DNA from: Thermomucor indicae-seudaticae
Taxonomy: Eukaryota; Mucoromycota; Mucoromycetes; Mucorales; Lichtheimiaceae
Assembly (NCBI GenBank): GCA_000787465.1
Contig: JSYX01000103.1
Coordinates: 1-15,238 of the forward strand
Direction: 5' to 3'
Length of the DNA stretch: 15,238 nucleotides
Shown: positions 9,901 through 15,238 of the stretch, piece by piece
How the letters are laid out: each line of letters begins with the position of its first letter
Numbering within the stretch: position 1 is the stretch's first letter
Made by a program: the position numbers and the translations under genes
The notes under the pieces: generated by a model
Database searches by the model: none
Told to the model about the DNA's origin: nothing
What the model saw: the letters and a program-made list of their open reading frames with translations, nothing else

Positions 9901-9930
9901 AAGTTTCCTGACTTAAGGTGACGCGCACCA
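9901..9930 (-). repeat. Right terminal inverted repeat of the DDE transposon
   Basis: It reads ...CTGACTTAAGGTGACGCGCACCA followed by TA on the plus strand, the inverted counterpart of 6916-6945. Confidence 0.92.
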
Positions 9931-10005
9931 TAGCGGACAATATTATAACTCGATCTTAGATCCGTAGTTTCGATCTGCGTGATTGTAAGTAGGGCTCCGT
10001 GATAC

Positions 10006-10081
10006 CGACCCGACCCGACCCAACCCGATTGTTAGCGGGTCGGGTACGGGTTGACGCCAAACTCGACCCAACCCGACCCGT
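10006..10081. repeat. Right subterminal GACCC repeats of the hAT element
   Basis: Tandem CGACCCGACCCGACCC, a central GCGGGTCGGGTACGGGTT and then ACTCGACCCAACCCGACCCG form a GC-rich array with internal inverted symmetry. It is the counterpart of the array at 6817-6866. Confidence 0.7.
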
Positions 10082-10091
10082 GAGAACACTA

Positions 10092-10099
10092 GTAATAAC
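10092..10099. repeat. Right 8 bp target-site duplication of the hAT element
   Basis: GTAATAAC is identical to 6797-6804 and abuts the right hAT terminus. Confidence 0.9.
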
Positions 10100-10142
10100 G
10101 CATCTATTTTTGAGTCTCACTGATTCTTAGCCTCTTTTTAGG
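10100..10142. other. Short flank to the right of the hAT element
   Basis: This is the sequence directly after the target duplication. It is pyrimidine-rich with no recognisable feature, and before the hAT insertion it was contiguous with the sequence left of 6797. Confidence 0.3.
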
Positions 10143-10520
10143 GTGTTTTTAAGAAAACTCCCTGAAGGTTTTGTCATCCAAAAAATGTGCCAGCAAGAAA
10201 ATATGTCCTTTAAAAAATCAAAACAATTCGTGATTGGTGCTGAGATCAAAAACGAGAAAAGACGGCAGTTTGGCCGTCTTATGATTTTGCTTGGATTCAG
10301 AAAAACATGTCTCAGAAAAAATATGTCCTTGAAAAAATCGAAAAAGTCATTGATTGATCGACAGCTTGGAGCTCAGATCCAGGCAAGGCTGTCCACTGGA
10401 AAACCTTCTCTCTGCTTCCTGATCACCTTTTTCTTGAAAACGCCCCGCGGAATTCGGGAATTCGTTTGGCTAATTTTATTTTTTATTGTGATATTTCAAC
10501 ATGGAATAATCGAATTTTGA
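10143..10520 (+). CDS. Doubtful open frame containing a 40-codon duplication
   Basis: A 125-codon frame opens with GTG at 10143; the first ATG is at 10185. It contains two units 120 bp apart in the same frame: MCQQENMSFKKSKQFVIG and TCLRKNMSLKKSKKSLID. The C-terminus is hydrophobic (VWLILFFIVIFQHGIIEF). I do not recognise a family. A 120 bp period equals 40 codons, so the frame is kept by the duplication, but the sequence is A-rich and low in complexity and the frame may be accidental. It starts just outside the hAT insertion, so any 5' part would have been separated by that insertion. Confidence 0.2.
   Translation: MFLRKLPEGFVIQKMCQQENMSFKKSKQFVIGAEIKNEKRRQFGRLMILLGFRKTCLRKNMSLKKSKKSLIDRQLGAQIQARLSTGKPSLCFLITFFLKTPRGIREFVWLILFFIVIFQHGIIEF
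10181..10356. repeat. Two-copy tandem repeat, 120 bp period
   Basis: Copy one (10181-10236) and copy two (10301-10356) share AATATGTCCTTxAAAAAATC followed by AAAA and GTxATTG-like blocks, offset by exactly 120 bp. They diverge at several positions, so the duplication is not recent. Confidence 0.55.
10259..10280. other. Perfect 8 bp hairpin
   Basis: AAGACGGC and GCCGTCTT flank a 6-base loop, AGTTTG. It lies between the two 120 bp repeat units. It looks like a bacterial terminator, but there is no bacterial context here, so only the palindrome is reported. Confidence 0.5.
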
Positions 10521-10916
10521 TTTTTGAAGTACCGAAGAACGTATTCGTTGAAGCTGCTCATAGTAACCTATTTCTCTATACTCAACGTGTTTTGCTCTAA
10601 CGTGGCGCACTATAGCTTCACTGTATGGTCCTCTCGCCAAAACTTGGTTTCCTTCAAACACCCTTGAATATCCGAATTCGAAGTTTCGCCGGTTTCATCA
10701 GACTAAATGAAATTCTGCCACCGATTGAAACGTTCGACGGAACTGCGGCCCAGAAGTCGCATTTGCGCAAGGATATTGAGTTTCATGTTACGTCATGGGT
10801 TCAAACTTTTGTTCGCAAAAACTTCAAATTTGAATAATCAGCAATGTTTGACCGAACCCCTGAAAAATAATTTCTATGGAAGCAGTCACGGCTTCTCACA
10901 GGCGACATATTTGGTG

Positions 10917-11665
10917 ATGAGCGATTCTGACCAGGGCACATGCGGTGGGACATCAGTTTTGTTCGCAGGGTTTCAAAAATTGACATCCTCTTCAAAAATA
11001 TTGAAAGGGATGTTTGTCAGCGCTGCTCACACGTTCCAGGAGGGTCTTGGCGACGGCGTATATGCTCTGGTTTCCGGTGCGAAGGTAGTCAATCAGGTAT
11101 TTCAGAGGACTTTTCTCGCGTCTTTTTCAAATTTTTTGCAGCAGTGATCAATGAAAGAAAAGAGGAGCACAGCCAGTTTCTCCTTGTTGATCTACGCACT
11201 AATCAACGATTTTTAGCACTTTTTTCATATTTCTCAAGGGTTTTTACGGAAATCACCATAAAAACGCAGAGAGTCACACACCATAGTGAAACGGATTAGC
11301 TAGTTTTCTTTTTTCTTTAGACCTCCGAAGACTACGTCATGTGCACGACCGCTTTTATGCTAAATTGGCCGTTAGGCCTAATTCTAATAAAGACGACTCC
11401 CTTTGCCCTAAGTCTCATGTCGAACCCAAGTTCGAGAACCCAATCATAGCAAATCCTCCTGCTCCAGACCGTTTAACTCGAATAACAACCAGCAGCTACT
11501 CTTCCACGAATGCTGAAATAATTCAATTCTTACAAAAACCGGATCAATAGCGATAGCCGGTCATTTTCTGCAGGCGTACCTTCCCAAATACGCGATGAAC
11601 ACCTCAGCTGAAATCGTGAAGGCGACGCTCTATGCTTTCATGATGTTTGAAGTCCTCTTTAACTA
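10917..11665 (+). CDS. Fragments of an unrecognised multi-exon gene, exon structure uncertain
   Basis: Three stretches on the plus strand look coding. (1) ATG 10917 to 11096 encodes MSDSDQGTCGGTSVLFAGFQ... through GAKVVNQ and ends at a good donor, CAG|GTATTT. (2) After the acceptor TTTCTTTAG (11320) either TSEDYVMCTTAFML (phase 0) or a Pro/Ser/Asn-rich frame running to 11550 is open. (3) After the acceptor TTTTCTGCAG (11573), AYLPKYAMNTSAEIVKATLY... runs to a TAG at 11664-11666. I could not join all three with convincing donors in one phase, so the gene may be degraded or my boundaries may be wrong. An alternative 5' exon could enter at the acceptor TTCTCACAG (10901). The frame between 10707 and 10916 is also open. 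There is no family match I can name, and no signal peptide. The last exon could form a hydrophobic helix. Confidence 0.3.
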
Positions 11666-11880
11666 GACAGTATGACCCAGGCGCTTACCATCGTTCGAGT
11701 GTGCAAAACGATGCGCTACTTGTAATCCAATCAAACGGATAGAAGATGCAGAAAACTGGAAGGGCATGAAACAATGCTTTTCTGGCATAGCATTGCTCTT
11801 CACAGCTATCAATGCCTAGAGTGGCAAGGCACATCACGAGGGTGAAATCCGATTCATAGTACCGAGTTGCCAAATGTGGT
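11666..11880. other. Spacer left of the first duplicated segment
   Basis: A minus-strand frame at 11873-11685 (containing ATRYYESDFTLVMCLATLGI) is open for 62 codons, has no ATG start and ends at a GTAAGC donor-like site. It could be a decayed exon of a minus-strand gene, but I cannot extend it. Nothing else is visible. Confidence 0.2.
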
Positions 11881-12665
11881 AGACCACATCAATTGTGCAC
11901 AATAAAATGCAACAAATGACCCTTATCGACCCTCATATCTTACATGGGTCAAGCAGTGGAGGGGAAGCTGATCTGGGAACGGATACTTTCACAGTTGATA
12001 CCTGGCCAAAATTAGGTACGCAATTTCCACCTACGTTCTTTACCCAATTTTTCGACATCGTTACCTTTATGGCACAAGGAACCAACAGTAACCATTAGAA
12101 AATATACCGTCAATGGTATTGCACGCGAGAAAGATGAAGTGGTCTCCCGATTTTTTTCCGCCGCGGATTAGCCTCCAAACCGCCGGAAAAACGTAAGAGC
12201 GAGAAAAATTGAGCGAGTTACATTTATAACTGTTCAGCGGATTGACCACCAGGAAAACGGAAAATGTGAGGGAAGAAAAACCGAGGCGGAAAAAATTCGA
12301 GAGACCACTGTATCCTAGATACTGCATTGTACGTTTTTATGGGAAATGTATTGCACATAAAGACGCCAGGCTCAAACTAAAAAAAATCGCGCACGTAATT
12401 TTGACCAGGAACGTACACCTATTATCGTAGTGGCAATAGTCTTTCACACGCGACACACACCGACGACAAGGTATCATGTCAACCATCGATCATACTATAC
12501 CCGCTGGTTCATATCTTCAACTCCAACGGGAAATGACGGGAAGAATCATCATGTCCGCTATAGAAACTTATATAAATATGTACTTTAGAGACAAATATCA
12601 CTCGCACGATATTATTTGACTTCTTGTTACTGCTTTTATGCGTCCATATATGACACCAAACAAAT
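11881..12665 (+). repeat. Duplicated segment, copy 1, split by a MITE
   Basis: Bases 11881-11994 match 13370-13487 (both start AGACCACATCAATTGTGCAC). Bases 12416 to about 12665 match 13488-13745 (CACCTAT..., GTCAACCATCGA, CGCTATAGAAA, AAATATCACTC). The two halves are contiguous in copy 2. Here about 420 bp intervene, almost all of it a foldback MITE. This copy keeps an ATG at 12477 (MSTIDHTI...) where copy 2 has GTG, but small insertions and deletions relative to copy 2 destroy the shared frame. Confidence 0.8.
12001..12413. mobile_element. Foldback MITE of about 410 bp, TA-flanked
   Basis: The left end CCTGGCCAAAATTAGGTACG (12001) and the right end, read in reverse (CCTGGTCAAAATTACGTGCG, ending 12409), match at 22 of the first 26 positions. 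Inner arms pair again: GTGGTCTCCCGATTTTTTTC near 12140 with GAAAAAATTCGAGAGACCAC near 12290, so most of the element can fold on itself. TA lies at 11999-12000 and 12414-12415, allowing four extra bases (AACG) at the right end. The intact counterpart at 13370-13745 lacks this block, which gives a near-empty-site comparison. There is no coding capacity; it would be mobilised in trans, plausibly by a Tc1/mariner-like transposase given the TA. I see no similarity of its ends to the 3 kb DDE element. Confidence 0.78.
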
Positions 12666-13369
12666 AAAAAGCAACGCTGGTAACATGAAATTTTTATGTC
12701 CATTAATGTGTCCGATGACGCTGTCTTTTGTACCGGGAATGTTTCTAGATCACTTACCGTGACTGTCAGTCTTGTTGTCATTAATTTAATATGAGACCGT
12801 GCGATATTTTAATGGCGTGAATTGTGGGATTACAATCACGCAGTAGTTAAAATCAGGATCTTGTGATTGTCACTGGTACGAAGTTAACGCGTACTTGTCC
12901 GTGAGAGGCGTCACCGGAAGAAACAATTTAATTGATAAAACGTATAGCTAGTTTCCGAATTAAATCGAGCATGCTACAGTAATGCTCTCCCTTTTCCAAC
13001 CCCGTTTTCTGCAACATCCTAACTTTTGCAAAGAAATTTTCAGGACTTTAGAAGTCATTTGCTATATGTTTATATTGTCTACGAGTCCGTCCTTTTTGCA
13101 ATGCCTACCTTTTGCAACGAAGTTTTGCGGCAATGTAGACGTTGCGAAATGTGGGATGAGTACATAAATCAGGGGTTATATTTATAAGTTATATCAAAAG
13201 ACTTGTCATTTGTCTTTCCTGCTATAATTAAGGATTTGTATATAAGTCTGTCTTGAAATGTAGCGGTGGTGCTGATAAGATGAATTGGGAAGTACGGGAG
13301 ACTCTGTTTTATTGCGGAAAGAGTGAGAGAACCTAATACTACGTTACGGCGCCTATTTCAGGATTTGGA
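12666..13369. other. Gene-poor interval between the duplicated segments
   Basis: No credible gene is visible. It contains an imperfect hairpin at about 12815-12842 (GCGTGAATTGT...ACAATCACGC) and a loose direct repeat rich in TTTTGCAA (about 13007-13045 and 13096-13134). The open frame at 12982-13167 overlaps this low-complexity repeat and has no protein character. Confidence 0.35.
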
Positions 13370-13745
13370 AGACCACATCAATTGTGCACAATAAAATACA
13401 ATAAACGAACCGGATCGACTTCCACATCTTACCTGGGTAAAGCAGTAGAGGGAACACCGCGCTGGGAACGGATAATTAATTACACAGCACCTATCATATC
13501 GTCGTAGCAATAATCCCTCACACACGACATACACCGATGACAAGGGATCGTGTCAACCATCGACCATCCTATACGCTTTGTTTCAGATCTTCGTCCCAAC
13601 GGGAAGGATGGGAAGAATCGTCATCTCCGCTATAGAAAACTATATAAAGATGCAGACGATGATTCAGACATAAATATCACTCTCACGATACTTCTTCTTG
13701 TTACCATTGTTATTGTTTTATTCATCGTATGTTACACATGACAGC
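13370..13745 (+). repeat. Duplicated segment, copy 2, uninterrupted
   Basis: This is a direct copy of 11881-12665 without the MITE. Similarity starts at AGACCACATC and runs to about 13745, with many substitutions and short indels. The two copies start 1489 bp apart. Upstream flanks differ (copy 1 TGTGGT, copy 2 TTTGGA). Confidence 0.8.
13550..13741 (+). CDS. Small putative tail-anchored-like peptide in the duplicated segment
   Basis: A 63-codon frame begins with STIDHPIRFVSDLRPNG, continues through a basic stretch (GKNRHLRYRKLYKD) and an acidic patch (DADDDSD), and ends in one strongly hydrophobic segment (ITLTILLLVTIVIVLFIVCYT). That is the layout of a small protein with a C-terminal membrane anchor. 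The first codon is GTG, and a TGA lies just upstream in frame (13538-13540). The related copy has ATG at the equivalent place (12477) but is frameshifted. Translation is therefore doubtful here: either the start was lost in this copy, or an upstream exon supplies it, or neither copy is coding. No family is recognised. Confidence 0.25.
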   Translation: MSTIDHPIRFVSDLRPNGKDGKNRHLRYRKLYKDADDDSDINITLTILLLVTIVIVLFIVCYT

Positions 13746-13926
13746 GATGTGACATTATGAATCGCAGATGGTCTGTTGTACTCAGATTCCTGGGCACCAC
13801 ATGAGCACCTGCGTATAGGTTGAACCTAATTCATAACACGTTTATACACTACCCGCGCGATGTGTCGATATTCTCTATATACCGATCGACCTCTTCAATC
13901 ACAGATTTTCTTTTTCCAGGCGTATG
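13746..13926. other. Spacer with a TCGATAT/ATACCGATCG motif
   Basis: No gene is visible. GTCGATATTCTCTATATACC (13863-13882) resembles the palindromic units of the pogo-like block that follows, suggesting the repeat array once extended further left. Confidence 0.3.
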
Positions 13927-14009
13927 TACACTTGATATAACGATATTCTTGATATAACGATCGCATTTTTCGATCACGGTTCCTATCGATATATCGCACG
14001 GGTACTGTA
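13927..14009. mobile_element. Very short pogo/Tigger-like terminal repeats or remnant
   Basis: On the left is TACACTTGATATAACGATAT followed by a second TTGATATAACGAT unit. On the right, read in reverse, is TACAGTACCCGTGCGATATA with TCGATAGG following. The centre contains CGATCGCATTTTTCGATCA. TACAGT plus repeated CGATATAxCGA is the style of pogo/Tigger ends, with TA at each border. At about 80 bp it is either a minimal MITE or two collapsed termini. Confidence 0.4.
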
Positions 14010-14560
14010 AATATGACATAACTTCTGTCGTTTTGCCTCTACAACCAGCAGTTTGACAAGGCAGTTTAGAATCAAGCGAAAAAGGAAAAGAAAATGAGTC
14101 ACTTTAGGAATATGTGTACAAGAATAGCTACAGACGCAATGCGTCAGACAACTGTCCACCAAAGACGAAGTTTTCAAACGGACACTGAATAAGGATAGAG
14201 CCTAGAATGGAGTAGATAGATGCTTACGTATTACAAAGATGTGTATGAATTGTTGTATCCGCGTAGACGTTGTTTATATAAAACGCGGATGTCTGCTACT
14301 CGGACATCCTCACGTTTTGTTCTCTTTGACATTACAGCTTATTTATTTGACATCGCTACACGTTTTCGATCACACATCGGGTGCCCTGAGCCCTGCATCA
14401 TAACCAAGCAGGTGTGAATTTATTCATTTTAGCGTTGCCCTTTATATAGATCTTCAATGGTACCAACACCACGATAAGGAGGATGATTTGAGAATGAAGT
14501 AAATTCGATGAGTCCTTCTGCCGCATAGAACTGTATTAGTTCTTCATCTTTATCTTAGTG
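14010..14560. other. Non-coding interval with alternative hairpins
   Basis: No convincing gene is seen; the minus-strand frame 14177-13983 and the plus frame 14220-14417 have no protein character. The notable structure is at 14259-14318. Confidence 0.35.
14259..14318. other. Two mutually exclusive hairpins
   Basis: GGATGTC (14287-14293) pairs with GACATCC (14303-14309), extended by AAAACG (14280-14285) with CGTTTT (14313-14318). ACGCGG (14283-14288), inside the first arm, can instead pair with CCGCGT (14259-14264). A TATATAA run sits between the alternative arms. Confidence 0.4.
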
Positions 14561-14627
14561 ACTTGGTGGTGCATTTATTAAGAATTAGTACATATAGGAG
14601 ACAAATTTTCAACCTACAATTTGCAGG

Positions 14628-14775
14628 TTTTGTCTCGACTTCGCAAAGAAAAGAAAATCCAGTGTCTCATGAGCAGGGCCAAAGTCAAAAAAGGAAAAGA
14701 CCAAAGGAGCTATACATCAATGGCGGGGCAATGAAGCAGAAGTGTAAAAGGCGTCGCCTTGTATATAGATTGTAA
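14628..14775 (+). CDS. Possible terminal exon encoding a very basic tail
   Basis: After a good acceptor (CAACCTACAATTTGCAG, ending about 14627) a frame stays open to a TAA at 14773-14775. It encodes FVSTSQRKENPVSHEQGQSQ, then KRKRPKELY, INGGAMKQKCKRRRLVYRL. Basic clusters of this kind resemble nuclear localisation signals. No matching upstream exon is found in the preceding kilobase and the frame has no good start codon, so it may be chance or the last exon of a decayed gene. Confidence 0.2.
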
Positions 14776-14931
14776 AGAGCTCACTCCAGCTACAGTTTGG
14801 CCACATGTAAACATTATGAACCGTACATATGCACGCTGATAAGCTTCCTTCCATATACAGTATTCCACATCTGTCAATAAAATGTGCATATTCCATATTA
14901 TTGTATATCGCTTATTTCGCTTTATTTCGTT
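14776..14931. other. AT-rich spacer
   Basis: No gene is visible. CAATAAAATG at about 14876-14885 could serve as a polyadenylation signal for a plus-strand transcript. Confidence 0.3.
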
Positions 14932-15090
14932 CTATACAGAGGTGCCCGTTAATTTTAATGCCAGGATTTTCGTTGAGGCCTTGAAATTAACGGGGGTTGA
15001 AAGTTAACGGGATCCGTGCCCGAGATCTGGATGCACAACGCCTGACTGGTGCATGCGTCCCGTTTCCGTTAACTCTATAGGATCATGCAA
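14932..15090. mobile_element. Pogo-like terminus or short repeat element with CCCGTTAA motifs
   Basis: TATACAGAGGTGCCCGTTAA begins the block. Inverted motifs follow (TTGAAATTAACGGG and GAAAGTTAACGGG), then CCGTGCCC, a small hairpin (GATGCAC...GTGCATG) and a final CCGTTAACTCTATA. ACAGAGGTxCCCGTTAA with repeated GTTAAC units resembles Tc1/pogo subterminal regions. No transposase is present in the window, and the right border is uncertain. Confidence 0.35.
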
Positions 15091-15238
15091 TCAGAATAAA
15101 AACGACAGCGTTCTGGGAACCATCTCAAATCAGTTCTATGGGTCTATCGTATCCTGACATCTTCTCATTACCATCTTGAGAAACGGACACCTGGTTCCTG
15201 GACCATTACCCAATCCTGTCTTCTGAGTGTCAATTGTT
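15091..15238. other. Right edge of the window
   Basis: No feature can be supported in these final 148 bp. Confidence 0.3.

Larger units (their letters stand above)
6916..9930. mobile_element. 3.0 kb DDE transposon, TA-flanked, nested in the hAT element
   Basis: The termini are inverted repeats starting TGGTGCGCGTCACCTTAA at 6916, with the exact reverse complement ending at 9930. Similarity continues with one mismatch through TCAGG to about 30 bp. TA precedes the left end (6914-6915) and follows the right end (9931-9932), the TA duplication typical of Tc1/mariner-IS630-like elements. Its position inside the hAT copy, which still has matching ends, dates this insertion as the later one. The element encodes a plus-strand DDE transposase, now broken, and a probable minus-strand second gene. 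A 13 bp direct repeat, GAAAATTGGCACT, occurs at 7142-7154 and 9879-9891, near both ends. Confidence 0.92.
6805..10091. mobile_element. Non-autonomous hAT element (MITE-sized), interrupted by a second transposon
   Basis: The left end reads TAGTGTTC at 6805 and the right end reads GAACACTA ending at 10091, inverted copies bordered by the 8 bp repeat GTAATAAC. Subterminal GACCC/GGGTC arrays follow each end (6817-6866 and about 10006-10080), as is frequent in hAT elements. Removing the inner transposon (6916-9930) and one TA leaves only about 270 bp with no coding capacity, so this copy would depend on a hAT transposase encoded elsewhere. The exact target duplication shows that the pair of ends was inserted as one unit and has not been rearranged since. 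The family assignment rests on terminus, duplication length and subterminal repeats, not on a transposase. Confidence 0.88.

Noticed and set aside
10259..10280. Rho-independent terminator
   Set aside because: It has stem-loop shape but lies in a eukaryotic context without a T-run directly after the stem.
11685..11873. Minus-strand 62-codon frame as a gene
   Set aside because: It has no ATG, a stop lies just upstream, and it cannot be extended past the GTAAGC site into a coherent exon.
6916..12413. Foldback MITE at 12001 as a deletion derivative of the 3 kb DDE element
   Set aside because: Their terminal sequences (CCTGGYCAAAATTA and TGGTGCGCGTCACC) are unrelated.
13007..13134. Tandem repeat of TTTTGCAA units
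   Set aside because: Similarity is loose and T-rich; no clear unit or copy number could be set.
1..15238. CRISPR array, integrative phage or bacterial operon structure
   Set aside because: There are no regularly spaced repeats, no ribosome-binding-site-led gene strings, and the clear genes contain spliceosomal introns.

Overview
The window looks like nuclear DNA of a filamentous fungus. The evidence is short GT-AG introns (mostly 53-77 bp) with CTAAC-like branch sites, compact genes separated by AT-rich spacers, a kinesin-4 motor, and a DDE transposase family that I know mainly from Basidiomycota and Mucoromycota. I lean towards Mucoromycota but cannot settle the phylum from sequence alone.

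Left part (1-6311): the last coding exon of an unidentified gene ends at 258. A 609 bp spacer follows. Then comes one large, intact, ten-exon gene (868-6311) for a kinesin-4 (KIF4/KIF21-type chromokinesin) of about 1608 residues. It has the complete motor, long coiled coils and a disordered Ser-rich tail. The gene includes a 27 bp microexon just before the P-loop and one GC-AG intron.

Middle (6797-10099): nested transposons. The outer element is a small non-autonomous hAT element (6805-10091) with TAGTGTTC ends and a perfect 8 bp target duplication, GTAATAAC. A 3.0 kb DDE transposon (6916-9930) sits inside it, flanked by TA and bounded by TGGTGCGCGTCACCTTAA inverted repeats. The inner element carries a five-exon transposase in the plus direction. 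That gene is broken by a frameshift near 8216-8223 and a TAA at 8933, and its second catalytic Asp reads as Glu. A previously unnoticed, probably spliced, second reading frame runs on the minus strand and ends inside the left terminal repeat. Its start codon is only 7 bp from a candidate transposase start.

Right part (10100-15238): repeat-rich, gene-poor DNA. It holds an open frame with a 120 bp (40-codon) internal duplication, fragments of an unrecognised multi-exon gene (about 10917-11665), and a direct duplication of a roughly 375 bp segment (11881-12665 and 13370-13745). One copy of that duplication was split by a roughly 410 bp foldback MITE. There are also small pogo/Tigger-like palindromic termini near 13927-14009 and 14932-15090. 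The duplicated segment carries a tiny frame with a C-terminal membrane helix, open in one copy and disrupted in the other. I see no rRNA, tRNA or CRISPR array.

The layout suggests a conserved host gene on the left next to an insertion-prone interval on the right. The insertion order can be read directly: hAT MITE first, then the DDE element into it; segment duplication first, then the foldback MITE into one copy.
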